In this document: piece after piece, positions 49,501 to 55,240 of the stretch
Layout: every line of letters starts with the position of its first letter
Position numbering within the stretch: position 1 is the stretch's first letter
Source of the DNA: Alviniconcha marisindica
Taxonomy: Eukaryota > Mollusca > Gastropoda > Provannidae
Assembly (NCBI GenBank): GCA_018857735.1
Contig: JABMCL010000602.1
Coordinates: forward strand, 1-64,000
Length of the DNA stretch: 64,000 nt
Direction: 5' to 3'
The notes under the pieces: model-generated
Told to the model about the DNA's origin: nothing
Database searches by the model: none
Seen by the model: the letters and a program-made list of their open reading frames with translations, nothing else
Made by a program: the position numbers and the translations under genes

Positions 49501-52423
49501 AGCCTGCTTGAAATATACCCAAATATTTTCAGGAATATGTGCAGTAGCTGTGTCTGTCTTGGATGTCATTTTCAGTATTTTGGTAAGGGCAAAAGTAATG
49601 ACAGAAGAAGTGAAAAGCAGAGCTAGCAGAACTTTGCCTACTTTGCTCTGAGTGGCATTTGTCCACGCTCACGAACGTCCATTGGTGAGGGATGGGGCTG
49701 TTGGACTTGAACATGGGTCCTGTCGTGGGGCATGTCTTTGGTCCTACCTACATAGCTTCACATTTTCCTCTTGCGTTGTGTCCAGCAGTTCATACCTCCC
49801 AGCAGGGTTTCCACTAAGATTGCTAGCAACTGGTTTTCAAGCTGACGGCTTTTGAATTTGTTGATGTTACTAGTCAGAATTTATAGAGCGTGATAAGTGA
49901 AACAAACCACATTGAAAAAGTACGCATTCTTTTTGTTGGCAGCCCTGAGTGTCAGCATTATACAGAGACCAAACTACAATGGCTACGCCCGCAGTTAAGC
50001 TGCCTTATGTGGTGCAGTTGTGATAGTAGTTCAAGTCCTCAGGATGCAGGGGAGGGTAGAGACTGGGATACAAAACTTTATTGGTCTCAGAGACCGACAA
50101 CTTCTAAGCTGAAACCTAGCCCCGGATATTGCTGTTGCTGTATCTGATATGAGCTGTTTGTCATGTGGCCATCCCTGTCTTTCCTACAGTGGTACCAGGG
50201 GGCTGAGCCAGATCTGATGTTTGAGCTTCAGCACCAGAACACACAGCCCCTCGTCTTCAAACCTCGCACCACCAGCACCAGCAGCAGCAGCGACAGGAAC
50301 TCCGCCACTGATGACGGCAGCGTCCCAAGTCCCACCGTTGTGTCCCCACATGTCAAGTCCAGCACCGACACCACCACTCCGCGCCTCATCTTCAGGACTG
50401 ACAGTGCTGCAGCGACCACCAAGTGAGTTCTTGTTTATTGTTGTTGTTACACCGCAGGCACAACTCCACACCTTTTCCATCAGGACAGAAGACAGCACTG
50501 CTGCCCACACTCCAAGCCTTGCTTTCAGGCACCTCCCTCCAAACTCTGCCATAATCAGTTACGCCACTGAAGGGGCACTTCTTAACTCAGAGCATCTGTC
50601 CGCTGACGCTGTCTGCTCCTGTTGAAAAATGTGTGTGCTAATACGACTGTGGAAACAACATAACGTCGAAGCATGCATGCAAACAGGAGGCGCATGTGCC
50701 CCCGGTAAAAAAGAAGAAATTGTTCCATCTTGATTCAGACAGTTCTGGTTTAAGCTGGCGTAAGCAGTGTGGGTGGTTTTCAGAGAAGTGCCCAATATAA
50801 CTTGCGTTGTCTGTTAGCAGACAGTTTTCGATGACCTATGGTGTAACCGATTGTGTCAGTGGTTGGAGAGAGATAAAAAGGAGGAGACAGTTGCTTGGAG
50901 TTTGCATTGCTGCCATTGACAAGTGAGTAGGGTAACATTAGAGGAGGGGAAGGCATGGGTCGTGTTGCCGTTGACAAGTGAGTAGGGTAACATTAGAGGA
51001 GGGGAAGGCATGGATTGTGTTGCCGTTGACAAGTGAGTAGGGTAATGTTAGAGGAGGGGAAGGCATGGATTGTGTTGCCGTTGACAAGTGAGTAGGGTAA
51101 CGTTAGAGGAGGGGAAGGCATGGATTGTGTTGCCGTTGACAAGTGAGTAGGGTAACATTAGAGGAGGGGAAGGCATGGGTCTTGTTGCCGTTGACAAGTG
51201 AGTAGGGTAACATTAGAGGAGGGGAAGGCATGGGTCTTGTTGCCGTTGACAAGTGAGTAGGGTAACAGAGGAGGGGAAGGCATGGGTCTTGTTGCCGTTG
51301 ACAAGTGAGTAGGGTAACAGAGGAGGGGAAGGCATGGGTCTTGTTGCCGTTGACAAGTGAGTAGGGTAACGTTAGAGGAGGGGAAGGCATGGATTGTGTT
51401 GCCGTTGACAAGTGAGTAGGGTAACATTAGAGGAGGGGAAGGCATGGGTCTTGTTGCCGTTGACAAGTGAGTAGGGTAACATTAGAGGAGGGGAAGGCAT
51501 GGGTCTTGTTGCCGTTGACAAGTGAGTAGGGTAACATTAGAGGAGGGGAAGGCATGGGTCTTGTTGCCGTTGACAAGTGAGTAGGGTAACAGAGGAGGGG
51601 AAGGCATGGGTCTTGTTGCCGTTGACAAGTGAGTAGGGTAACAGAGGAGGGGAAGGCATGGGTCTTGTTGCCGTTGACAAGTGAGTAGGGTAACAGAGGA
51701 GGGGAAGGCATGGGTCTTGTTGCCGTTGACAAGTGAGTAGGGTAATGTTAGAGGAGGGGAAGGCATGGGTTGTGCTGCCTAAAAATATGTGCTTACATTT
51801 GTAAGAAATTACAGATGGACGATATGTCGGGTTAGTACCAGTTTATAGTGTATTGTGGTTTTTTTGGTTCAACATCAAAACTGGAGTTGCTGAAATACTG
51901 GTAATGGCAGTTGAATTGGTATGCTGATCGACACAATCATAGCTTTGCTGAACAGCTTTTCTGAACATTTCCTTGTCCCTCTGCATTTTTTATTTTTTGG
52001 TGTCATTCTGAGGTGACCCTGTGTAGTTGGCTGGGCATTGAAATTCAATCACTAATCTGTTTGTAGTGTGAAATTATTAACACAAATGCATACATGAATG
52101 AGCTGAGGACAGTGCCTAAATTGTACCAGTCTATCATACATGAATGAGCTGAGGACAATGCCTAAATTGTACCAGTCTGTCATACATGAATGAGCTGAGG
52201 ACAATGCCTAAATTGTACCAGTCTATTGTACATGAATGACCTGAGGACAGTGCCTAAATTGTACCAGTCTATTAGTTCTGGCAATAAGAACTGCGTATTG
52301 TTACCATAACATTGCATTTAGTATGAAGAAAGTACTGGTATAACTCCAGTTTAACCATTCCATTCCTTTTTGTTTCCACTTTCCAGGTGGTTGACAGTAC
52401 TGAGAGAGGCCTCCTTAGCTTGA
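15200..52423 (+). CDS. FGD: FGD-family FYVE, RhoGEF and PH domain-containing protein (22 exons, ~1,731 aa)
   Basis: By family this is a Rho-type guanine nucleotide exchange factor, usually for Cdc42, acting at membranes and the actin cytoskeleton. Coding exons: 15200-15218, 21353-21446, 23700-23926, 25652-28576, 32484-32576, 32864-33015, 33595-33751, 34020-34107, 35053-35103, 35380-35438, 36183-36254, 36547-36615, 38120-38200, 38776-38855, 39536-39638, 39980-40120, 41255-41354, 42135-42367, 43285-43407, 44143-44202, 50190-50422, 52387-52423. Order: disordered Pro/Tyr-motif N-terminus (1-1,090), DH (~1,095-1,288), PH1 (~1,312-1,420), FYVE (~1,430-1,502), basic linker, PH2 (~1,590-1,730). The long N-terminus recalls FGD5/FGD6; the paralogue is not settled. 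Exon phases agree throughout except for one extra base in exon 4. Introns are GT-AG, apart from intron 18 (GC-AG). Exon 1 is inferred from an ATG, a GTAAGT donor and matching phase, and is the least certain exon. Confidence 0.9.
15219..19794 (+). other. Intron 1, proximal part: microsatellites and homopolymers, no exon seen
   Basis: Holds (CA)n at 16,579-16,641, (TA)n at 17,341-17,362, poly-C runs near 17,521-17,547, 17,747-17,765 and 17,888-17,910, (GT)n at 18,299-18,362, poly-G near 18,580-18,605 and 19,139-19,160, and a near-duplicate stretch around 19,030 and 19,160 ('GTGTAATACCTAATGG'). Pro-rich frames here come from the C runs. Confidence 0.6.
19795..21352 (+). repeat. 65 bp tandem array (~24 copies) ending exactly at exon 2
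   Basis: The unit includes 'TTTGGTGTTTCAGTGGTGGC', 'TCAGTTTCCTTTAGATTG' and 'ACACATGTTTATC'. 'GTTTCAGTGGT' or a one-base variant recurs near 19,860, 19,925, 19,991 and so on to 21,345, spaced about 60-68 bp. The last copy supplies the exon 2 acceptor: TTTCAG at 21,347-21,352, followed by TGGTGGC, which is both repeat and exon sequence. Confidence 0.9.
21353..21446 (+). CDS. FGD: FGD-like exon 2
   Basis: Encodes VVAESNQDPAQCGAG and onward to VAR, with donor 'GGAA|GTGAGT'. An alternative acceptor GGCAG 9 nt downstream (exon from 21,362) is phase-compatible and would drop three residues. The phase links to exons 1 and 3. Confidence 0.75.
21447..23699 (+). other. Intron 2
   Basis: AT-rich. Contains (CT)n then (CA)n at 22,070-22,177 and the 75 bp array listed separately. 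No exon signal seen. Confidence 0.6.
23040..23485 (+). repeat. 75 bp tandem array (~6 copies) in intron 2
   Basis: The unit includes 'TTCTTTGTCAGAAACTTG', 'TTGCAGTCACTAGAA' and 'TATGGCACCAGTTTCTGAGC'. Copies start near 23,049, 23,123, 23,198, 23,273, 23,348 and 23,423, with few substitutions. Confidence 0.9.
23700..23926 (+). CDS. FGD: FGD-like exon 3 (proline-rich)
   Basis: Acceptor 'CATGTAG|G', donor 'GCGG|GTAAAC'. Encodes PHLPGNKPRPPVPKKPPV and a Ser/Thr/Pro-rich tail. The PKKPP and KPRPPVP stretches look like SH3 ligands. Confidence 0.85.
23927..25651 (+). other. Intron 3, with a GC-richer block of unknown origin
   Basis: About 23,985-24,760 is GC-richer than its surroundings, has short frames on both strands and no recognisable protein. 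It may be a diverged repeat copy. The remainder is AT-rich intron. Confidence 0.45.
25652..28576 (+). CDS. FGD: FGD-like exon 4 (2.9 kb, disordered N-terminal region, contains a frameshift)
   Basis: Encodes ~975 residues rich in P, S, E and T. The first part (to ~26,550) carries SH3-ligand-like stretches (KSPPPPLPKSPP, RPPRPCPTPPP) and repeated acidic Tyr motifs (SYEQVVVEDN, PYQQVVVEEN, SYENVVLGE, SYEDVLVEEN, VYTEV). The second part has YQEI, YQKI, YHEI, PPPLPPR and PPDLPPR. The reading frame moves by one base between about 26,480 and 26,552. The exon length of 2,925 is one base too long for the flanking phases, which agrees with a single surplus base. Confidence 0.88.
29477..29495 (+). other. 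Possible first exon of the transposon gene
   Basis: An ATG at 29,477 starts a seven-codon open stretch (MVPTRNG) that runs into a GTGAGTG splice donor, downstream of a CG-rich possible promoter. It does not join in frame to the terminal exon at 30,814 by simple phase, so a middle exon would be missing. Weak evidence. Confidence 0.25.
30814..30946 (+). other. Candidate terminal exon with polyA signal inside the transposon
   Basis: Acceptor 'TTTCTTTTCAG' at 30,803-30,813, then 22 codons (AKEVDAPKGQEQVFFMTQQG and two more), TAG at 30,880-30,882, and AATAAA at 30,941-30,946. It could be the last exon of the transposon's own gene. It is also phase 0, so splicing from FGD exon 4 would yield a protein truncated before the DH domain. 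Confidence 0.4.
31322..32020. repeat. Subterminal CATCCGACAG motif repeats in the transposon
   Basis: Copies of CATCC[GA]ACAG near 31,326, 31,473, 31,674 and 32,010 on the plus strand, and near 31,829 on the minus strand. The second and third lie in ~200 bp diverged direct repeats sharing 'ACAGATAAAATG' and 'GCTGCAGTCAT'. Similar subterminal repeats bind transposase in other families; that role is inferred here. Confidence 0.6.
32484..32576 (+). CDS. FGD: FGD-like exon 5 (start of DH domain)
   Basis: Encodes RQKREKKVYYIAEEVVKSEQ and VFVDVLKLLNV, matching the first conserved helix of a RhoGEF DH domain. Phase 0 to 0, 31 codons. Confidence 0.93.
32864..33015 (+). CDS. FGD: FGD-like exon 6 (DH domain)
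   Basis: Acceptor 'CCCGCAG', donor 'AATTG|GTCAGT'. Encodes DFRTFMSSKTEQ through FLPQLLSFNEMLLKDL to RIANW. The donor runs into a short (GGT)n stretch. Confidence 0.93.
33016..33594 (+). other. Intron 6
   Basis: Contains (GA)n at 33,492-33,544, ending about 50 nt before the exon 7 acceptor, and two near-duplicate ~60 bp stretches around 33,300 and 33,365 ('AAGATGAAGCTCC' / 'AGGATGAAGCTCC'). Confidence 0.7.
33595..33751 (+). CDS. FGD: FGD-like exon 7 (DH domain)
   Basis: Encodes EKHKKLADIFVKKGPFLKLY, then SSYIRNFEHA and GFGMALQQFE, a typical DH core (YSSYIRNFE). Confidence 0.94.
33896..33961 (+). mobile_element. LINE/SINE 3'-tail fragment in intron 7
   Basis: 'GCCCTGATGTAACC', 'ATGGTTGACTGGACG', 'AAAACACCAAG', then (TTAC)n. 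It ends 58 bp before exon 8. Confidence 0.7.
34020..34107 (+). CDS. FGD: FGD-like exon 8 (DH conserved region 3)
   Basis: Encodes MSPRCANLALKHYMLKPIQR and IPQYKLLLQ. 'LKPIQRIPQYKLLL' is the most conserved DH helix and part of the GTPase-contact surface in the family. Confidence 0.95.
34160..34583 (+). mobile_element. 5'-truncated LINE, copy 1 (3' end of the polymerase ORF plus 3' UTR)
   Basis: About 34,168-34,385 encodes LHIGHSFITHSFLLKGEEPP, a C-x2-C knuckle (RCIGCDE) and TIEHILLMC, then stops. This is the C-terminal end typical of Jockey/I-like non-LTR retrotransposon ORF2. The 3' UTR ends with 'CCTGATATAACC' ... 'GACTGGGCGTAAAACACCAA' and a (TAC)n tail. It lies in intron 8. Confidence 0.8.
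34700..34925 (+). repeat. Degenerate repeat with TTTTTCAGGGGCTGGT units in intron 8
   Basis: Two ~110 bp units share 'AATTTTTCATGGGCTTTTGG' and several 'TTTCAGGGGCT' stretches that resemble 3' splice acceptors. The real exon 9 acceptor is at 35,052. Confidence 0.6.
35053..35103 (+). CDS. FGD: FGD-like exon 9 (DH domain)
   Basis: 51 nt encoding DYLKHLTPESADYKDTL. Acceptor 'TTTTCTGCAG', donor 'TTA|GTAAGT'. Confidence 0.92.
35380..35438 (+). CDS. FGD: FGD-like exon 10 (end of DH domain)
   Basis: Encodes TALNIVSEVADHANESMRHG (the first codon is shared with exon 9), the last DH helix. Donor 'GGG|GTAAGT'. Confidence 0.92.
35574..35915 (+). mobile_element. 5'-truncated LINE, copy 2
   Basis: Same family as 34,160-34,583, aligning from 'GTGAACTTTTAACTAT' through 'GAGAGAGCCA' and 'CTGCATGTTTTATTT' to the 'GACTGGGTGTAAAACACCAA' tail. 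The frame is broken. It lies in intron 10. Confidence 0.75.
36183..36254 (+). CDS. FGD: FGD-like exon 11 (DH-PH linker)
   Basis: Encodes DDVQKLLEIQRSLIGQFEVI and QPGR. 'KLLEIQRSL' is characteristic of the helix leading into PH1 in FGD proteins. Confidence 0.92.
36547..36615 (+). CDS. FGD: FGD-like exon 12 (PH1, first strands)
   Basis: Encodes VLIKQGELMKLSRKDMQPRM and FFL, the beta1-beta2 strands of PH1. Donor 'CTTG|GTAAGT'. Confidence 0.93.
36604..36842 (+). repeat. Duplicated exon 12 donor region with a 34-nt poly-C insert
   Basis: 'TTTTTCTTGGTAAGTCCCC' then 'TCGTGCCTTTTGTGC' at the exon 12 donor is echoed at about 36,754-36,840 as 'CATTTCTTTGTAAGCCCC', a C run from 36,767 to 36,800, then 'TTGTGCCTTTTGTGC' and 'GGGAGAGATCTTTTTCCCTT'. 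Confidence 0.65.
37382..37500. repeat. Hairpin-forming inverted repeat in intron 12
   Basis: 'TTGATGCAGGCGCTGCACAT' followed by 'TTTGCTTTCATGGTCA' is mirrored by 'TGACCATGAAAGCAAACACG' and 'CAGCACCTGCATCAA'. Arms are ~40 nt with a few mismatches and a ~45 nt loop. Confidence 0.75.
37583..37712 (+). mobile_element. Solo left arm of the ACAAGGGAGT foldback element
   Basis: Same ~130 bp as the left arm of the element at 45,423-46,640, from 'ACACAAGGGAGTAAATTAGC' to 'CACCAGAGGTACATCCTCAT'. Confidence 0.7.
37762..38093 (+). mobile_element. tRNA-derived SINE, copy C, next to the exon 13 acceptor
   Basis: Full-length copy with A-box, B-box, body, C-rich stretch and 'TTAAGCACCATG' + (TTAC)n tail. 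Target duplication ACGTGTTGCT at 37,749-37,758 and 38,094-38,103. The right duplication ends only 16 nt before exon 13. Confidence 0.88.
38120..38200 (+). CDS. FGD: FGD-like exon 13 (PH1)
   Basis: Encodes FSDVLLYTTPTATGYRLNNI and LPLQGMK. 'FSDVLLYTT' is the PH1 beta3 strand typical of FGD proteins. Confidence 0.94.
38727..38773 (+). repeat. (GT)n tract directly before the exon 14 acceptor
   Basis: About 23 GT units run to 'GTGTGCAG|GTG'. There is no ordinary polypyrimidine tract between the repeat and the acceptor. Confidence 0.9.
38776..38855 (+). CDS. FGD: FGD-like exon 14 (PH1)
   Basis: Encodes VLPPKLEEFKNEFNIISTQR and SFTVAT. 'FNIISTQRSFTVAT' is the PH1 beta5-beta6 segment. Donor 'ACCAG|GTAGGC'. 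Confidence 0.93.
39176..39360 (+). repeat. ~61 bp tandem repeat, three copies, in intron 14
   Basis: The unit holds 'ATGGGCATAGAAATGAAATT', 'AAACAAACATCTGAAACAAA' and 'CACCTATC'. A ~13 bp poly-G run follows at about 39,408-39,420. Confidence 0.85.
39536..39638 (+). CDS. FGD: FGD-like exon 15 (PH1 C-terminal helix)
   Basis: Encodes TPEEREEWLRALWNAVEENS, then ERYHTFKAKQSEPK. The Trp in 'EEWLRAL' is the invariant PH-domain helix tryptophan. Confidence 0.94.
39980..40120 (+). CDS. FGD: FGD-like exon 16 (FYVE, first half)
   Basis: Encodes LGTKAPLWVPDARVTMCMLC, then AEFSITWRRHHCRGCGR. WVPD and RRHHCR are the signature PI3P-binding FYVE motifs, with zinc-ligand Cys pairs CMLC and CRGC. Confidence 0.96.
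40121..41254 (+). other. Intron 16
   Basis: Holds poly-G runs (about 40,652-40,669 and 40,987-41,019), a solo right arm of the ACAAGGGAGT foldback element at about 40,735-40,874, and a 38 bp direct duplicate ('TTGTAGTGTTGATGTTTTTG', near 41,142 and 41,186). An internal ~70 bp near-duplicate with 'CCTCCTCTTGAT' lies around 40,430-40,570. Confidence 0.65.
41255..41354 (+). CDS. FGD: FGD-like exon 17 (FYVE, second half)
   Basis: Encodes IICGNCSENKAPLRYLMYKP, then ARVCDECFEKLAR. CGNC and CDEC complete the zinc-binding pairs and ARVC is the conserved FYVE RVC motif. Donor 'AGAG|GTAACT'. Confidence 0.95.
41318..41735 (+). repeat. ~70 bp degenerate array derived from the FYVE exon end plus its donor (~6 units)
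   Basis: The exon 17 sequence 'TGTGATGAGTGCTTTGAGAA' + 'ACTGGCTAGAGGTAACTAAA' recurs in degraded form near 41,397, 41,467, 41,535, 41,603 and 41,675, each followed by 'TTTTC...TATTTAGT' type sequence. Several units keep a GT or AT at the donor position. Confidence 0.8.
42135..42367 (+). CDS. FGD: FGD-like exon 18 (FYVE-PH2 linker, GC donor)
   Basis: Encodes EVDERLEKDQKSSVEDPC, a Ser/Ala-rich stretch with an Ala run, then SFSSIKARFQKIRRSARERR and KLGLARPSVLKE. The donor is 'AAAGAG|GCAAGT', a GC-AG intron start with an otherwise strong consensus. The phase fits exon 19 exactly. Confidence 0.92.
42368..43284 (+). other. Intron 18 (GC-AG)
   Basis: Ends 'CCCTGTGGGCAG|GTGC' with a weak polypyrimidine tract. 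Otherwise unremarkable sequence. Confidence 0.75.
43285..43407 (+). CDS. FGD: FGD-like exon 19 (PH2, first strands)
   Basis: Encodes VHANDEGSDMSGYLWVAKNK, then KWKRLWFVVKGKVLYTYKAS, with W and basic residues typical of PH beta1-beta3. Its donor runs straight into a (GTCT)n/(CT)n microsatellite (43,412-43,532). Confidence 0.94.
43595..44075 (+). repeat. ~34 bp tandem array (~14 copies) in intron 19
   Basis: The unit is 'GACACCAGTTGAAAGAGAAA' + 'TGTCTTTGTAAGTT'. Most units contain GTAAGTTGA, a donor-like 9-mer also present at the exon 20 donor (44,203). Confidence 0.9.
44143..44202 (+). CDS. FGD: FGD-like exon 20 (PH2)
   Basis: 60 nt encoding DMAAIESMPLLGFEVTRMTS. Preceded by (TG)n at 44,116-44,134 and then 'TTAACCAG'. 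Donor 'CAGT|GTAAGT'. Confidence 0.92.
45423..46640. mobile_element. Foldback (long-TIR) element with internal 60/42 bp tandem amplification
   Basis: The left arm starts 'ACAAGGGAGTTAATTAGCGC' and the right arm ends with 'CTAATTAACTCCCTTGT'. The arms are ~130-150 bp inverted repeats that include 'CAACAAAGACCTGAGT' and 'AACTCCACCAGAGGTACATC'. Between them are ~14-16 tandem units of 'GGTATGAGGATGGTACATGA' + 'ATACAAGGTACATAAACTC', some with the extra 'CACCAGAGGTACATCCTC' block. Confidence 0.8.
47115..47180 (+). mobile_element. tRNA-like SINE head fragment
   Basis: 'GTGGCTGAGTGGTTAAG' (A-box-like) and 'GGATTGATTCCCAG' (B-box-like) at suitable spacing. A Leu/Ser-tRNA-type head distinct from SINE copies A-D. 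Confidence 0.5.
50190..50422 (+). CDS. FGD: FGD-like exon 21 (PH2 with a Ser/Thr-rich insert)
   Basis: Acceptor 'TTCCTACAG'. Encodes WYQGAEPDLMFELQHQNTQP, LVFKPR, a ~38-residue Ser/Thr/Pro insert, then PRLIFRTDSAAATTK. Donor 'CCAA|GTGAGT'. The insert lies in a PH2 loop. Confidence 0.92.
50910..51775 (+). repeat. 52/55 bp tandem array (16 copies) in intron 21
   Basis: The unit holds 'GTTGACAAGTGAGTAGGGTA', 'AGAGGAGGGGAAGGCATGG' and 'TTGTTGCC'. Shorter copies lack 3 bp. Each contains the donor-like CAAGTGAGT, the same 9-mer as the exon 21 donor. Confidence 0.92.
52005..52270 (+). repeat. Retro-element tail fragment and a ~52 bp tandem repeat (3-4 copies)
   Basis: 52,007-52,052 carries 'CTGAGGTGACCCTGTG' ... 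'GGCTGGGCATTGAAATTC'. 52,095-52,268 repeats 'ACATGAATGAGCTGAGGACA' + 'ATGCCTAAATTGTACCAGTC'. Confidence 0.75.
52387..52423 (+). CDS. FGD: FGD-like exon 22 (end of PH2 and stop)
   Basis: Acceptor 'CACTTTCCAG'. Completes K and encodes WLTVLREASLA then TGA at 52,421-52,423. The Trp is the invariant PH C-terminal helix residue, so the protein ends with the PH2 helix. Confidence 0.9.
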
Positions 52424-52524
52424 ACAGTTCATGGCAGTGCCTTCATGTGTGGACTGTGCCCCATACAAGACAGGAGTAGCCACATCCAGGAGTAGCCACA
52501 TCTTTTTCTGTGTGTACTGAGGTG

Positions 52525-52570
<46 letters not shown>

Positions 52571-54546
52571 TGTGTGTGTTATTGCTCACACGTGTGACAC
52601 ACAGCAGCTGGAGCAACTGCTAAGTGGTGGGCATTGTGTGTTCATTGATTTTTATGTGAACCAGTCAGCGCATGACCACTACATCATGTCTTCATTTGTG
52701 GTGTGTCGGCATCTATGTGTCTGTGGGTGTTTGGAGAGGGGGAGCCTCAGGTGTGTGTGTGTGTGTGTGGTTTGTGTGTGTTTGGGTTTGGGCAACCTCT
52801 TGCTGTGTGTGTGTCGGTTTGTCTCCATGTCTGCATGAGTGTGTGTGCATGTCAGTGAGTGTGTGTGCATGTCAGTGAGTGTATGTGCCAGTCTTTGCCT
52901 GCTGGGGCATGCTGCTATGCAAGCAAACCAGCACAAGGCTGAAGCTGGGTGGAGGTATCCGAATGAACAAAATCGGAGTCGCCAGCACGCTGGGCTCGAG
53001 GGAGAAAGTCTGTCAAATGTGGCCAAAAATGAAATGTGGATAAACTGGAATGTTTTATTGTGAATGTGAACATTGATGCCAGACATCTGTTGCGCTGCAA
53101 ATGAAGGCCGGTTTCCAAATCCAGATGTAGTCAAAGCGAATGACTTGCTCCATTGTGGACTGTGTGGGGTGGATAGAAAGTGATGCAGTCCTTCTGTGAG
53201 TCCTGACCCTGTTTCTGTTCCACCAAGGTGCTCATGGTTTTCAGGGTGCGTGCTGTTGATAATGCTCACAAACTTCGTCATTTGATGTACTATACAGAAC
53301 TGCAGCAGCCTGGTACGGGGAATGTCAGTAGAGTAGTCCCCACCTTTCCACCCGCATTTAGAAATACAGTTCTTGCTGAGTATGCAGATGCATTTCTCAC
53401 CTTCTTATCTTGGTCATATACATGTATACCTGATCAGATCAGTGTGAATATTATATTAGACCTCCATTTCTAAACTTTATTTTTGAATTGTGATTACTGA
53501 CTTGTTTTGTGTTCATTGAACAAAAATGTTTCAGGTTGATGGCTCATAATGCATGCTTTGTTATATACCCTACCCTGCTTGTAAGTGGTTCATAATGTTC
53601 GTTTCACTCTTTGATTACTTCATGTTCCTCATCCAAAGTTGTATGTGACTGACATATTTAGACGCATTTGTAGAAGAGCATAAATTAAGGTTGACAGATG
53701 AGGTTGTTTTGGTTTTTAATTTCTGTGCTAAAGGTGATTGATGAATCCAGTTTGTGGAATGAGTTCTGAAAGTAGAACTCTAGGTCACAAATTATTTTGT
53801 GAATAATTCATTTTCCTGATGTGCAAAGTTCCATTTTCCTTTTTTGGTTTTTGGTGTGTTTGCTTTGGGGGTCACGTTTTGAGAACCTGTGAGTGATCTG
53901 ACCTACTTGGGATGTTGTGCAATAATAGCAAATACATAATGTATTCTGGTGGTATTGCCTGATATTGCAAGAGGGTTTCTCCATCTTTTTCTTTTTTTAA
54001 CCTTTGTTTTTATTCTTCAGAGTAAGTGGAAGTGTTCATGTCTGTACATTTGAAAGTTCTATGTTTTGCCTTTACATGGCTATACAGGTTTCTCTGATTG
54101 GAGGCTTTGTGCAAACAGTCTTAACTTCACGGTTCTCGTTTACCACATCACCATGTGTGCAGCAGAGGGGACAATGAGCATTTATTGTTATTTTTGTTCA
54201 AATGGCTGTCAGTTAGTTTAGTTAGTTTTATAGGAGTTGAGAATATTCTTGACTGTATAATTCTGGCTTTATGTACTTTTTTTATCTCTGCATAAATCCT
54301 TGAGAGGAGTAGAAACTGTCTGTAGCTGATAAACCTTTTTAAGACTTAGAATTTGGTTGAGTGTAGTTTATACAATAATACATGCATTTAGAAGAAGAAG
54401 AAAAAAAATGTATCAGTGACTCTTCTCTTTTTTTTCTTTTCTTTTTTTAATCTCTTCATTATTTGAAAGCAATGTAATTGTATTTAGTTAGTTTCAGTGC
54501 ACATGAGAATAGTAATAAAAAATATTTTAAAAAATTAAATAATAAA
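52424..54546 (+). other. Candidate 3' UTR of the FGD-like gene
   Basis: No further in-frame coding. (GT)n tract at about 52,529-52,567 and GT-rich stretches to 52,880. AATAAA hexamers at 54,514-54,519 and 54,541-54,546 are candidate polyA signals. The true end is not proven, and further AATAAA sites lie at about 56,115 and 59,194-59,199. Confidence 0.45.
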
Positions 54547-54835
54547 GTGGGAAAAGACGGGTGTGCATTGTGATGTGAATTAAATGTCTTCCAAAAACTG
54601 ACTGCTCATTTATTCTTCCATTTCCTCCAGATCCACACAATCAAAGTAGGCAGTAGAAACCGTCTGTAGCGGTGAACTTTCTTTCCTTCTTTTAAGGCTT
54701 TGAGTTTCAATGCTCAAGGGAGAAGAAAAAAGGCGAAAGAAGACGAAAAAAGCGAGGAGAGACAGGTGTATGATGTGATTTGAAAGATTTGTCTTCCAAA
54801 TGCAGGTTCTGTTGTTGTTCTGCTTCCCCCAGATC

Positions 54836-54918
54836 CCCACCTTCTCCCTGTCCCCTCCCACCTTCTCCCTGTCCCCACCTTCTCCCTGTCCCCTCCCACC
54901 TTCTCCCTGTCCCCTCCC
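54836..54918. repeat. CCACCTTCTCCCTGTCCCCT minisatellite
   Basis: Four to five copies of a 17-20 bp pyrimidine-rich unit. Confidence 0.9.
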
Positions 54919-55171
54919 CTGCCGCAAACTCCAGTACCTAAGGTGCACCAGTCCAAAGGTGTGTTTTTTTATATCCTAAACCCTGTCCTTGTACTTATAT
55001 CAGCTTAGTGTCAGTACTCACAACTTTCCTAGTGGTCCTTTCACTGATAAGAGTGGTGTGGTATCCAGTTTGAGAAAGTGACAGAAGGTATGCAGAGTAG
55101 GTCTAGATCTACAAGGAGCAGAGGGACAAGCCATGCAGTCCGTGGCTGTAGTTACAATCAGAGAAAGCTGT

Positions 55172-55228
55172 CACCCTGATATAACTGCAATGGTTGACTG
55201 GGCGTAAAACACCAAGTTACTTACTTAC
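55172..55228 (+). mobile_element. 57 bp retro-element tail insertion with 12 bp target duplication
   Basis: 'CACCCTGATATAACTGC', 'AATGGTTGACTGGGCG', 'TAAAACACCAAG', then (TTAC)n. It is flanked by AGAGAAAGCTGT at 55,160-55,171 and 55,229-55,240. It contains only the LINE/SINE tail. Confidence 0.9.
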
Positions 55229-55240
55229 AGAGAAAGCTGT

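Larger units (their letters stand above)
44203..50189 (+). other. Intron 20 (6.0 kb)
   Basis: Contains the foldback element at 45,423-46,640, a tRNA-like SINE head near 47,115-47,180, a retro-element tail near 48,895-48,945, G-rich and (GT)n tracts near 47,708-47,752, and a GC-richer block near 49,640-50,120 of unknown origin. No exon fitting the PH2 domain is missing between exons 20 and 21. Confidence 0.65.
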
